This document shows, in pieces, positions 16,986 through 24,930 of a stretch of DNA of 64,000 nucleotides; the stretch's first letter is position 1, and each line of letters opens with the position of its first letter. The notes under the pieces were generated by a model. The model searched no databases and had not been told where the DNA came from. It saw only the letters and a list, made by a program, of their open reading frames with translations. Source of the DNA: a virus; IMG/VR virus record IMGVR_UViG_3300042924_008490, positions 61,584 to 125,583 of that record; one strand, 5' to 3'. The position numbers and the translations under genes were made by a program.

Positions 16986-17783
16986 TTATTTCATTTTTAT
17001 AATTGTAAAACATGTTATCGACTTAGGTGAATATGCCTTCAACGCCAAACATACCTCATCAAGCGTTGCCCCCGATGTCAAATAATCATCAAAAAGAATT
17101 ATATCCTTGTCCATAATGGACTTTATATATGCAGAATTAACCTCTATCCACCCCTTGAAAAATTTTCTGTACTGTGGCTGTATCTTCTTTATCTCAAACT
17201 CACCACGCTGCTTTGCCTTCTCAACCTCTTTCCTCAAACTACCCAATATGTCCGAACCAAAACGCTCTATATCCTCATCAGGAATAACCAACTCAAGCAT
17301 ATCAATATTTTTCTTAATCGAATCAGGCAAAAATTTCAAAGAAATATTCGATACTTTTCCCACAGTCCTCTCAGCTATATCCCTGACCAATGAAGATGAT
17401 GACCCCATGCAAAACACAGAATCAACTTTCATACGATTCATCTCCTTCGCAAAAAATATCGCACTCCTGTTGATAAACCTATCATACTCCTCATCTGAAA
17501 TACTATATGAACTGCTCTTACGCTTCAATCCCTTTAATACATCTGTTAGACTCTTATCCTCAACAGAACCCTTCTTATATACCGATATAACCTTGACCCC
17601 CGATTGTGGTAATGTTGTAACCCTCGCTTCAAATTTAACATTCTTTGATGACTTCCCCAAAGATGTATCAATATATTTTTGATTTCCCTTGTCAGTCACA
17701 TCCAACTTCATCTGACCATCATCCCCAATCTCAATCCCCTCAATGAACCCATATTGAGCCTCCGTAATAATTATTCTTCTCAT
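16986..17783 (-). CDS. Tagged phosphoribosyltransferase-like protein
   Basis: The 265-residue product starts with the tag MRRIIITEAQYGFIEG. Near its C-terminus is DIILFDDYLTSGATLDEV, the type I phosphoribosyltransferase PRPP loop. The upstream VFCMGSSSSLVRDIAER fits the hood/diphosphate region. It probably binds PRPP; ComF-like or nucleotide-salvage roles are possible. The tag-coding DNA is nearly identical to that of the next gene at 18550, although the proteins are unrelated. Confidence 0.8.
   Translation of the reverse strand: MRRIIITEAQYGFIEGIEIGDDGQMKLDVTDKGNQKYIDTSLGKSSKNVKFEARVTTLPQSGVKVISVYKKGSVEDKSLTDVLKGLKRKSSSYSISDEEYDRFINRSAIFFAKEMNRMKVDSVFCMGSSSSLVRDIAERTVGKVSNISLKFLPDSIKKNIDMLELVIPDEDIERFGSDILGSLRKEVEKAKQRGEFEIKKIQPQYRKFFKGWIEVNSAYIKSIMDKDIILFDDYLTSGATLDEVCLALKAYSPKSITCFTIIKMK
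17742..17783 (-). repeat. Near-identical tag-coding DNA, copy 1
   Basis: The minus-strand segment encodes RIIITEAQYGF and is the same at the base level as 18509-18550 except for a three-base insertion near the start codon. Confidence 0.75.
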
Positions 17784-17791
17784 ATATTAAT

Positions 17792-18550
17792 TTATTTTAA
17801 ATCTTCATAAGTTATATTTTCAAAATCTGATATGTCTTTATACTCATTATTCATCAATCCATTTAATACCTGTGCCATTATATAAGGATTCGTTAGAACC
17901 ACATGCTTTTTAACAAGCATATCTCTAAATATCATCGAAATAACAAGATTATCATTTGAATATGCCCCCAATTTATCTAACATATCTTTTAAATCATCTG
18001 TTACAGTAAAAACTATATTGTCATACTTAATTAATTCCTTTATTATCTCAATACCCTCTCTTATACTCTTAGGTGCAAAATGTGATGGTTTAAAAAATCC
18101 ATTTGAATATTTACCAATAATGTAACTTTCATTATTTTCAAATAATAATAACGTACCTGAATTTAAATAATTCGCAAACCTATCTAACGATAACGCAGAA
18201 TCAGGTCTGTTACGCTCCATAGCATTTTTATAATTAAACCACATCTTATATACAATGTTATCTTTTAATTTAGAAAATAACTCAGATTGACCTTGTTTAT
18301 AATCAAAATCATCATCATAGTTATAAGCATCTTCTAAATCATAATATAATTCAATAATTGTATTTATTTCGTCTTCATATTTATTTGGATTTTCTAAATC
18401 AGATTCCTCCAATTTACCTAAAATACCAACACCCTTTTTCTTTATTAAAGATTCATATCTCCTAACAACATTTTTTAATAAAGTATTTTCAGTAATATTT
18501 TTATATGAAGTTATAAACCCATATTGAGCCTCCGTAATAATTATTCTCAT
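17792..18550 (-). CDS. Tagged hypothetical protein
   Basis: The 252-residue product starts with MRIIITEAQYGFITS and is otherwise Asn/Asp/Tyr-rich and mostly helical, with LLFENNESYIIGKYSNGFFKPSHFAP in the middle. No family was recognised. It is the first gene of the minus-strand late block. The gap upstream holds AATAAATATTCC, an imperfect A/T late motif. Confidence 0.7.
   Translation of the reverse strand: MRIIITEAQYGFITSYKNITENTLLKNVVRRYESLIKKKGVGILGKLEESDLENPNKYEDEINTIIELYYDLEDAYNYDDDFDYKQGQSELFSKLKDNIVYKMWFNYKNAMERNRPDSALSLDRFANYLNSGTLLLFENNESYIIGKYSNGFFKPSHFAPKSIREGIEIIKELIKYDNIVFTVTDDLKDMLDKLGAYSNDNLVISMIFRDMLVKKHVVLTNPYIMAQVLNGLMNNEYKDISDFENITYEDLK
18509..18550 (-). repeat. Near-identical tag-coding DNA, copy 2
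   Basis: This is the partner of 17742-17783. The identity covers the tag codons only and stops in the body of each gene. Confidence 0.75.
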
Positions 18551-18616
18551 ATAAATTTAGTTTTTTAAAATTATATCATTACCTTTGTAACAATAAATAT
18601 TCCTCCTAAAACAAAT

Positions 18617-18631
18617 ATATTTATAATTAAA
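18617..18631 (+). promoter_or_regulatory. A/T-rich late-promoter-like motif
   Basis: ATATTTATAATTAAA ends 7 nt upstream of the ATG at 18639. Confidence 0.55.
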
Positions 18632-18638
18632 TTTTCAA

Positions 18639-19748
18639 ATGAAAAAAATAATTATCTCAGAAAGCCAATATAAACTCCTTTTTGAAAATCTGAACTACGA
18701 AGAACTTAACAACCTCAAAAGATTTTTAGACTCTGAAAACGAATCTAACGTGCAAATAGGTATCCAAATACTCGATGCCAACGAATATCCTATCATAAAT
18801 TTTATAAAGAAGTTTTATTCTAAATACGAAAAATTTTCCAACGAATTACTAAATAATCTTCCAAATGAAACCATTTTAGAACTTCTGAAAAATGGATTTT
18901 CTTTGGAACAATTCCCAATCAAAAGATTTTTAGACTCCGAAGAAGAATCTAAAGTGCAATTAGGTATCCAAATACTCGATGCTAACGAATATCCTATCGC
19001 AGATTTTATAGAGGAGTTTTATTCTAAAACCATCCATAGACCATTCTCTAATACACTACAAAATAATCTTCCAAATGAAACCATTTTGGAACTTCTGAAA
19101 AACGGATTCCATTTGGAACAATTCCCAAAAATAAAACCAAATACACAAAGGGAATATATCCAATATTGTATAGAAGAAGGTGTCAAACTTCCTGAAAATA
19201 CCGTAGATTATCTTGAAGACTCTCTAAAAGATTCTTATATAAATTCAAGAATCCAAAAAGCAATCCAACTGAAAGAAGAAAATCCTCGATATGACTTCTA
19301 CCAATTCTTCAACGGTGTAGAATATGCCTATATCTCCAACGAACAAATGTTCTCCCTCGGAGAAGTTGGAATCATCATAGATACCTTTACCATAGAATTT
19401 ATCAACAAAACCTATCCCAAAAAATTGGAAAATTATATCAATGGCTATATAAACAATATCACCAATGAAGATTATCATACCGTAGATGAAACCCTGTTAG
19501 ATTTCTTCAATGAAAATAACCTTAAACTTTATGTAAACTCCACCGATACCTTAGAATCAAATGTATTATACCAAATGAGCAAAGTATCCAAACCACTGCT
19601 CTCAAAATATCTCAAAAATAAAATCCAACAAGCTATAGAAAATGACGAATTCCTTGGAAATAATGAAGATGATTATTTTGAAGATGTCGATGACCAAAAT
19701 CTCGTAAATCAATACTACGAAAAATTTAAAGAATATTATGAAGATTGA
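18639..19748 (+). CDS. Tagged protein with two internal repeats
   Basis: The 369-residue product starts with the tag MKKIIISESQYKLLFEN. Two direct repeats of about 70 residues follow (about 27-95 and 96-167), each with RFLDSExESxVQxGIQILDANEYPI and NNLPNETILELLKNGFxLEQFP. The rest is acidic and helical, ending in a Glu/Tyr/Asp cluster. The repeats look like helical solenoid (HEAT- or ankyrin-like) units. Function unknown; protein binding is likely. Confidence 0.75.
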   Translation: MKKIIISESQYKLLFENLNYEELNNLKRFLDSENESNVQIGIQILDANEYPIINFIKKFYSKYEKFSNELLNNLPNETILELLKNGFSLEQFPIKRFLDSEEESKVQLGIQILDANEYPIADFIEEFYSKTIHRPFSNTLQNNLPNETILELLKNGFHLEQFPKIKPNTQREYIQYCIEEGVKLPENTVDYLEDSLKDSYINSRIQKAIQLKEENPRYDFYQFFNGVEYAYISNEQMFSLGEVGIIIDTFTIEFINKTYPKKLENYINGYINNITNEDYHTVDETLLDFFNENNLKLYVNSTDTLESNVLYQMSKVSKPLLSKYLKNKIQQAIENDEFLGNNEDDYFEDVDDQNLVNQYYEKFKEYYED

Positions 19749-19749
19749 T

Positions 19750-20262
19750 TATATCCCTTTAACTTTTTTTTTACCCTTTGCAAAATATCGTTCATTCCAA
19801 CGATATTCCAAAATATCATCTATCCCAACGATATGATTGCTTCCTTTGAAGATTAAAATTGTTTCCTTTGTAACCTGCAATTGCTCCCTTTGAAGCCTTT
19901 GAAAAAACAAAAAATTCTAAAAAAAAATTTTTGACCCTGCCCCGATTTTCCCTTTGGAGATTAAAATTGTTTCCTTTGAAAGGCTATGCTTCCTTTGAAG
20001 ATTAAAATTGTTTCCTTTGAAAGGCTATGCAGACCAAAGGCTTTAGCCTTTGAAACCTATAATTGTTTCCTTTGGAGATTAAAATTGTTTTCTTTGAAAC
20101 CTATAATTGTTTCCTTTGGAAAAGTTCACTTTTGGAAAAATGAAAATTTGAAAAAAATTTTTTTAGGAGGTTGGGGGAATTGATTTTTCTTTGGAGAATA
20201 AAATTGCTTCCTTTGGAAAAGTTCACTTTTGGAAAAATGAAAAATTGAAAAAAATTTTTTTA
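19750..20262. repeat. Non-coding degenerate repeats (TTTCCTTTGAAAGATTAAAATTG)
   Basis: Variants of 'TTTCCTTTGA(A/G)...ATTAAAATTG' recur about ten times, and 'GGAAAAGTTCACTTTTGGAAAAATGAAAA' occurs twice (20118 and 20216). A related short repeat run is found at 52280-52350. No convincing gene was seen. Confidence 0.7.
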
Positions 20263-20264
20263 GA

Positions 20265-20363
20265 GGGTCGGGGGGCGTGTACGACATATACGAAATAGGG
20301 GGTGGGGAGAGGGGTTTAGGATAGGGGGGGGGCGTATATGTCGTATATAGTGGGGTAGGGGGG
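20265..20363 (+). repeat. G-rich tract with quadruplex potential
   Basis: Many runs of 4-8 G lie within 100 bases on the plus strand (GGGGGG, GGGGG, GGGG, GGGG, GGGGGGGG, GGGG, GGGGGG). This is striking in DNA otherwise about 70 percent A+T. Confidence 0.75.
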
Positions 20364-20369
20364 TATTTT

Positions 20370-20880
20370 GTATATACTACCTACCCCCATTTGCGTATAT
20401 TACGTATATGTCGTATATACTACCTACCCCCATTTGCGTATATTACGTATATGTCGTATATACTACCTACCCCCAATTTGTGTATATTGCGTATATACTA
20501 CCTACCGCTCATTTTACGTATATACAGTATACCTCCTACCTACTTTCGTATATTTGTATATGTCGTATACCTCCCACATACTTTCGTATATGTTGTATAT
20601 TGCGTATATACTACCTACCGCTTATTTGCGTATATGTCGTATATCATAAGAAACTCGTATATCATTTTTTAGTATACCATAAAAAATACTTTCGTATATT
20701 GCGGAGCGATTGCCACAAATTTTTCGTATATTATTTTTCCTTCAAAAGAAGCAAAGATTTTTTTTCGTATATTGCAAGCAATTGCCACGAACAAAGTTCG
20801 TATATTAAAAATAAATTGACAAAAATATTTCGTATACCTTTCAAAAGTAACAATTTATTTTTTCGTATATAAAAAATTTT
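20370..20880. repeat. CGTATAT-rich repeat region with 41-bp tandem units
   Basis: The heptamer CGTATAT occurs every 8-20 bases. Between 20376 and 20470 it is organised in 41-bp tandem units containing CTACCTACCCCCATTTG. All three plus frames are open and translate to Tyr/Ile-rich strings, which is a by-product of the repeat and not evidence of genes. Confidence 0.8.
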
Positions 20881-20902
20881 CTTAAAATTCAGTTTTTAAA
20901 AT

Positions 20903-21045
20903 TTTCGATTTAAGGCATTCAATTTTTCAATAAAGTAAATATATTACTTCAATAGTAAAATTCCCTTAGAAGCCGAAATTTTGACAAATAAGGCTATATT
21001 ATAAATTCCTTTGAACCTAAACTTTGACCTTTGAAAATTTCGTTT
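20903..21045. repeat. Dispersed non-coding repeat, copy 1
   Basis: It contains GATTTAAGGCATTC and TTTTGACAAATAAGGCTATAT, shared in the same order with copies at 22832, 23612 and 25815. Each copy ends in a TTTGAAAATT(A)TTTTAAAA stretch that leads into a promoter. Confidence 0.7.
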
Positions 21046-21120
21046 ATTCCTTTGAAAAAATATTTTAAAATTATTTTAAAAATAATTGCCAAAAAACTTG
21101 CGTAAGAAAATAATTCGTCT

Positions 21121-21224
21121 TATATTTGCATATGCTTTTGAGGGAACGAATTAAGGGCTACAAAAAAAAGTTTTAAAAAATCTTAAAAAAAGTTTTGTAG
21201 TACCAATTATTATACTTACCTTTG
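21121..21224 (+). promoter_or_regulatory. Tandem promoters with intervening leader RNA
   Basis: The first -7 element TATATTTG is at 21121-21128 and the second, TACCTTTG, at 21217-21224. Between them lies a leader with GAGGGAACGAATTAAGGGCTACAAAA. The same plan recurs upstream of 24931, 26315, 28033, 37356 and 38374. Confidence 0.6.
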
Positions 21225-21262
21225 TGTATCAAATTGATTATTCACTTTTTAACTACCTTATT

Positions 21263-21799
21263 ATGATTTCAGTTAATGATTTAAAGAATTTTTTGAATGA
21301 TGGTGGTTCTGCCACATTCGCAAATATTTCCGCTCAACTTGAGCAAAAAATGCTCAAAACAGGCAATCCGCTTCGTGATGCCAATATTACAAAATTGGTG
21401 ACGTACAATGTACGTCTGAATTGTAACTACCAAAACGCTGTTAATAACCAACGTGTACGTGAGGGCAAAGAAGCGGATTTTGTTTCAAAAGAGGCTTGGC
21501 ATAGCCCATTATATGATTGCTTCAATGGCTCGATTGCGCAACACAAAGCTGATGCTGCAATTGAAAATGACGAAGAAAAAAGGACTTACGTCAAAATGAT
21601 TTTGAACAGCATAACCACACACAATTACTTTGTAAATGGTGTGTTGGCAAATGAAGAGCAGGTTGAAATAATTAAAAAGTTCAAACAAAAGTCTAATTCC
21701 TATGTTGGACAAAACTTGGACAACCCGATACAAGTAATCACGGTCAAACGTGAGAACATTCTCGAAGTGAAAGCAGGCGGTAAAATATTAACCGCCTAA
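21263..21799 (+). CDS. Conserved phage protein of unknown function
   Basis: The 178-residue product contains TKLVTYNVRLNCNYQNAVNNQRVREGKEADFVSKE, a block I recognise from hypothetical proteins of several large phages. The C-terminal part is beta-rich (IQVITVKRENILEVKAGG). The ATG at 21263 was chosen because it follows the ACTACCTTATT spacing seen in other early genes; an in-frame start upstream (21224) overlaps the promoter. A GGACAGCC terminator hairpin follows. Confidence 0.78.
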   Translation: MISVNDLKNFLNDGGSATFANISAQLEQKMLKTGNPLRDANITKLVTYNVRLNCNYQNAVNNQRVREGKEADFVSKEAWHSPLYDCFNGSIAQHKADAAIENDEEKRTYVKMILNSITTHNYFVNGVLANEEQVEIIKKFKQKSNSYVGQNLDNPIQVITVKRENILEVKAGGKILTA

Positions 21800-21812
21800 T
21801 ATACTGAAACTT

Positions 21813-21832
21813 GGACAGCCTTCGGGCTGTCC
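21813..21832 (+). terminator. Hairpin (GGACAGCC-TTCG-GGCTGTCC)
   Basis: A perfect 8-bp stem with a stable TTCG tetraloop lies 14 nt after the stop at 21799. No long T run follows. Confidence 0.7.
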
Positions 21833-21852
21833 ATATCTTGGACAAATTATTT

Positions 21853-21904
21853 CAAAAGAAATTTTAAAAAACGTTTGAAAATTAGAATTTCTTTTGTATC
21901 TTTA
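21853..21904 (+). promoter_or_regulatory. Hairpin-promoter cassette
   Basis: CAAAAGAAATT... pairs with ...AATTTCTTTTG, with GTTTG in the loop, followed directly by TATCTTTA. This is the 52-nt form of the cassette that precedes most early genes. The downstream gene starts at 21938. Confidence 0.7.
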
Positions 21905-21937
21905 CACTATCAAATTAACAATTAAAAATTTACTACC

Positions 21938-22366
21938 ATGAAAAATTTATTTGTACTTTTCGCAGTTGTTCTTTTCTCAAATGTAACTTTCGGACAGTTA
22001 GCTTCTGTAAAAGCTGATAGTTCAAATTATGTGAGCAGTTTTGAGCAATTTTTCCAAAAAAATGATACACTAATTTTGACAGGCATTCAGCCAAAAGAAG
22101 TAAAAGTTGAATTGGTCGAATATGCTTCAAATGTAGGTATACGAACAGAGATGGTTTTGGTAAACCAAAAAGCTTTCACAGACGAAGAACAAGTCTTCGT
22201 ATACAAAGTTGCTTTGTCAGAAGCAATTGAAGAAAAGTGTAAAATTATTTCAAAATTGGACAAATTTCGAGAAAAAAACATTCAATTAAATGGTAAAACT
22301 CCTATAATTGAAAGACAAGTTACAGTATACGTAAAACAAAATACAACAGTCATATACGCAAACTAA
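21938..22366 (+). CDS. Secreted hypothetical protein
   Basis: The 142-residue product has a signal peptide (MKNLFVLFAVVLFSNVTFGQ). The mature part is mixed alpha/beta with KEVKVELVEYAS and RQVTVYVKQNTTVIYA, and a single Cys. It is an early-type gene with a standard cassette promoter. An envelope location is inferred; no family was recognised. Confidence 0.75.
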   Translation: MKNLFVLFAVVLFSNVTFGQLASVKADSSNYVSSFEQFFQKNDTLILTGIQPKEVKVELVEYASNVGIRTEMVLVNQKAFTDEEQVFVYKVALSEAIEEKCKIISKLDKFREKNIQLNGKTPIIERQVTVYVKQNTTVIYAN

Positions 22367-22422
22367 AAATGCCCTTCGGGGCTTATCTTTAAAATTATTT
22401 TACTAATTTAATTTTTACTACT

Positions 22423-22665
22423 ATGTTAAGCAAATTAAGTACATTAGAAAAAAATTACATTGCTTCAGCAATGGAAGTTCCAAATGGATATACTAAAATT
22501 TTGAATATGGTTAAGCAGGATAACCTTGACATATACGAAGTTTGGTATGAGGTATGCGATGCAGTTTGTTTTATGAAATTTCCTTCATTTAACGCAAAAT
22601 TCGCTTCGGTTCAAATGCAAAATAAATTGGCATTAAATAATAGATTTTTTGAAGAGCTGTCATAA
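22423..22665 (+). CDS. Small hypothetical protein
   Basis: The 80-residue product (MLSKLSTLEKNYIASAMEVPNGYTKILNMVKQ...) is helical with no obvious motif. It is followed by a perfect AGCTGTC terminator and the first parS-like palindrome. It may be co-transcribed with the secreted protein upstream. Confidence 0.7.
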   Translation: MLSKLSTLEKNYIASAMEVPNGYTKILNMVKQDNLDIYEVWYEVCDAVCFMKFPSFNAKFASVQMQNKLALNNRFFEELS

Positions 22666-22680
22666 GACAGCTTTTTTTTT
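22655..22680 (+). terminator. Rho-independent terminator
   Basis: AGCTGTC-ATAA-GACAGCT is followed by nine T and overlaps the end of the gene at 22423. Confidence 0.85.
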
Positions 22681-22695
22681 GTTCCACGTGGAACA
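22680..22695. promoter_or_regulatory. parS-like site 1
   Basis: The perfect 16-bp palindrome TGTTCCACGTGGAACA matches the parS consensus TGTTnCACGTGnAACA bound by chromosomal-type ParB proteins. It is the first of five identical copies in 3 kb. Confidence 0.75.
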
Positions 22696-22831
22696 TTTTT
22701 TTTTTCTTTTGAAATTTCGTATATGCTTTAGATGTCGTATATTATAAATCTGTCGTATATGCTTAGGATGTCGTATATTGCATAATATACGAAAATTTTT
22801 CGTATATGTTGTATATTATTGATAGTCATTT

Positions 22832-22985
22832 CCTTAGAAGCAAAAATCTTTGATTTAAGGCATTCAAAATTCCGATTGGGGTTATGCCTTACTTCAGGGG
22901 TAAAAGTGGCTCAGAGGGCAAAATTTTGACAAATAAGGCTATATTATAAATTCTTTTGAACCTAAACTTTTACCCTTGAAAATTA
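22832..22985. repeat. Dispersed non-coding repeat, copy 2
   Basis: It shares TTAGAAGCAAAAATCTT, GATTTAAGGCATTC and TTTTGACAAATAAGGCTATAT with the other copies. It leads into the promoter of the gene at 23091. The preceding 22700-22830 holds scattered CGTATAT motifs only. Confidence 0.7.
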
Positions 22986-23090
22986 TTTTAAAATTATTTT
23001 GAAAATAATTGATAAAATGTTTGGATATTAAAATAACTTGTCATATCTTTGCAGAGTCTTAATGATTATTCAATATTAAAACTTAATAAG

Positions 23091-23246
23091 ATGAAAGTTG
23101 GAATTTTTAAAAATGGTGTTCTCTTTTCTACAATAGCTTGTGGCGAACACAAATTGAATTATGTAATTAGTTATATGACAGATGTTATAAACGAATTAAA
23201 AGAAAAATGCCCAAATGAAAATTGGGAATTGAATGTAAGTTTATAA
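23091..23246 (+). CDS. Small hypothetical protein
   Basis: The product has 51 residues (MKVGIFKNGVLFSTIACGEHKLNYVISYM...). The start at 23091 is supported by the leader: the 38 bases before it are nearly identical to those before the gene at 24373. The stop is immediately followed by parS-like site 2 and a terminator. No family was recognised. Confidence 0.65.
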   Translation: MKVGIFKNGVLFSTIACGEHKLNYVISYMTDVINELKEKCPNENWELNVSL

Positions 23247-23262
23247 TGTTCCACGTGGAACA
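23247..23262. promoter_or_regulatory. parS-like site 2
   Basis: TGTTCCACGTGGAACA begins directly at the base after the stop codon of the preceding gene. Confidence 0.75.
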
Positions 23263-23263
23263 A

Positions 23264-23289
23264 AGGCTCTCTAATGAGAGCCTTTTTTT
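23264..23289 (+). terminator. Rho-independent terminator
   Basis: AGGCTCTC-TAAT-GAGAGCCT is followed by a T run. Confidence 0.85.
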
Positions 23290-23427
23290 ATGCCTATATC
23301 AACCTGTCGTATATTGCGGAGCAATTGCCACGAACTATGTTCGTATATGTCGTATATTACTTTTGAAAATTATTTTAAAATAATTACTAAAATATTTTGT
23401 AATACTAATTGTATTGCATATCTTTGT

Positions 23428-23524
23428 AACAGCTAATTGATAGAGCATATCCCTGAGAGTAAATTTGAAGGTAGGAGTGCGCAAGCAGAAAACGCTTGCG
23501 TTTGTAATCCGACCCTACTTTAAA
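23428..23524 (+). ncRNA. tRNA-like small RNA, copy A
   Basis: It follows a TATCTTTG promoter element (23420-23427) and contains CAGCTAATTGATAGAGCA, very like a tRNA D-arm. It ends in a long hairpin whose outer stem pairs AAGGTAGG with CCCTACTTT. This copy alone has an extra inner hairpin, CGCAAGC / GCTTGCG. There is no ORF. Family members B-F share the sequence and the arm. Confidence 0.6.
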
Positions 23525-23556
23525 ATAAAAAAAACGTATATCATATAAGCTGTCGT

Positions 23557-23597
23557 ATATTGCGGAGCAATTGCCACGAACTATGTTCGTATATGTT
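23557..23597. repeat. CGTATAT palindromic element
   Basis: It reads CGTATATTGCGGAGCAATTG then CCACGAACTATGTTCGTATAT, with the inverted repeat ACGAAC / GTTCGT. The same element is at 23310-23355 and many other places. Confidence 0.65.
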
Positions 23598-23611
23598 GTA
23601 TATTATTGATA

Positions 23612-23772
23612 GTCATTTCTTTAGAAGCAAAAATCTTCGATTTAAGGCATTCAAAATTTCAATCGGGGTTATGCCTTACTTCAAGGGTAAAAGTGTCTCA
23701 GATGGCAAAATTTTGACAAATAGAACTATGTTAGTGTTCCTTTGAAACAAAGATTTTACCTTTGAAAATTAT
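23612..23772. repeat. Dispersed non-coding repeat, copy 3
   Basis: It shares TTTAGAAGCAAAAATCTT, GATTTAAGGCATTCAAAAT, GGGGTTATGCCTTACTTC and TTTTGACAAATA with copy 2. Confidence 0.7.
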
Positions 23773-23875
23773 TTTAAAAATAATTTGAAAATAATTGCCA
23801 AAAAACTTGCACAGCAAAATAATTATGCTTACCTTTGTAAGGTCATTAAATTATTACACTTTAAAAATTCTACCT

Positions 23876-24073
23876 ATGAATGCACCTCAAATGAACCACG
23901 CAGCTTATATGCAGAAGGTTAAAAAACTTTCAATTGAAAGTTTAAGATTTATAATTCAAGATTGCAGAGAGGCAATTGAGGCTATGCCTAATAACCCAAA
24001 AAATGGGTATTACATGGATGAAATTCACTACTGCTCGATGGAATTAACATCGAGAAAAAACAAGGGCAAATAG
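23876..24073 (+). CDS. Small hypothetical protein
   Basis: The 65-residue product (MNAPQMNHAAYMQKVKKLSIESLRF...) contains a helical block IQDCREAIEAMPNNPKNGYYMDEIHYC. The promoter TACCTTTG is at 23831-23838. The ATG at 23876 follows TTCTACCT as in other early genes. Confidence 0.7.
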   Translation: MNAPQMNHAAYMQKVKKLSIESLRFIIQDCREAIEAMPNNPKNGYYMDEIHYCSMELTSRKNKGK

Positions 24074-24084
24074 CCCTTTTTTTT
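24062..24084 (+). terminator. Rho-independent terminator
   Basis: AAGGGC-AAATA-GCCCTT is followed by seven or more T. It overlaps the stop of the preceding gene. Confidence 0.8.
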
Positions 24085-24106
24085 ATGCCTATATCTATCT
24101 GTCGTA

Positions 24107-24250
24107 TATTGCGGAGCAATTGCCACGAACCATGTTCGTATATTGTGGAACAATTGCCACGAACCATGTTCGTATATTGTGGAACAATTGCCACGAACCA
24201 TGTTCGTATATTGTGGAACAATTGCCACGAACCATGTTCGTATATGTCGT
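24107..24250. repeat. 34-bp tandem repeat array with internal palindromes
   Basis: There are four units of 34 bp. Each contains CGTATATTGTGGAACAATTG and CCACGAACCATGTT (the first unit reads GCGGAGC in place of GTGGAAC). Units carry the inverted repeats ACGAAC / GTTCGT and GGAACAATTG. No spacers intervene, so this is not a CRISPR array. Confidence 0.85.
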
Positions 24251-24372
24251 ATATACTTTTGAAAATTATTTTAAAATTATTTTAAAAATAATTGATAAAA
24301 TGTTTGGATATTAAAAAAATAGCCGTATCTTTGTAGAGTCTTAATGATTATTCAATATTAAAACTTAATAAA

Positions 24373-24594
24373 ATGCAAAAGCAAAAATTGATTATTGGGT
24401 ACTATATCAGTGGAATGCACACTGAAAACGGCACTCAATACGGCATAGTTTTGAGCGAGGGCAATTTACTCAAGGCTGCAAAGATAGCAGTGGAATTAGA
24501 ATGCAATGGTCATTTTTTCCCTGCACAGTATTTCAAACCAATATCCGAAAAAGATTTTTCGGAACTAAAATACGAAAAAATTGATGTGTTTTAA
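24373..24594 (+). CDS. Small hypothetical protein
   Basis: The 73-residue product (MQKQKLIIGYYISGMHTENGTQYGIVLSEG...) is mixed alpha/beta. Promoter TATCTTTG is at 24328-24335, with a leader shared with the gene at 23091. The transcript ends at the terminator 24606-24632. Confidence 0.7.
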   Translation: MQKQKLIIGYYISGMHTENGTQYGIVLSEGNLLKAAKIAVELECNGHFFPAQYFKPISEKDFSELKYEKIDVF

Positions 24595-24605
24595 TATACA
24601 AAAAA

Positions 24606-24632
24606 AGCGGTTCTTTTGAACTGCTTTTTTTT
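24606..24632 (+). terminator. Rho-independent terminator
   Basis: AGCGGTTC-TTTT-GAACTGCT, with one G-T pair, is followed by a T run that abuts parS-like site 3. Confidence 0.8.
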
Positions 24633-24648
24633 TGTTCCACGTGGAACA
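24633..24648. promoter_or_regulatory. parS-like site 3
   Basis: TGTTCCACGTGGAACA lies directly after the terminator T run. Confidence 0.75.
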
Positions 24649-24867
24649 ATTGCCACGAAATCTTTTCGTATATCGCAAAGCGATTGCAACGAACTTTTTT
24701 CGTATATGTCGTATATTGTTTTGAAAATTTTTTCGTATATTGCGTATATAATTCCAACGAAAAATTTTTCGTATATTATAAAATATTTGTATATTACTTT
24801 TGAAAATTATTTTAAAATTATTTTGAAAATAATTGATAAAATGTTTGGATATTAAAATAACTTGTCA

Positions 24868-24875
24868 TATCTTTG
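24868..24875 (+). promoter_or_regulatory. Bacteroidota -7 element
   Basis: TATCTTTG is preceded by TTTGG near -33. The leader has CTTTTGAGGGAATAAAGCTA, like that at 21135. The gap from 24649 holds CGTATAT palindromes only. Confidence 0.65.
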
Positions 24876-24930
24876 CATAGGCTTTTGAGGGAATAAAGCT
24901 ATATTTTTTAACATTCTAATTTTTTTTCTT

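Noticed and set aside
20368-20872. Overlapping open frames in all three plus frames (Tyr/Ile-rich)
   Set aside because: They are produced by the CGTATAT repeats; no promoter-leader-ATG structure and no plausible protein composition.
24028-24314. Open frames over the 34-bp palindromic repeats on both strands
   Set aside because: They are repeat-derived and overlap each other; no start context.
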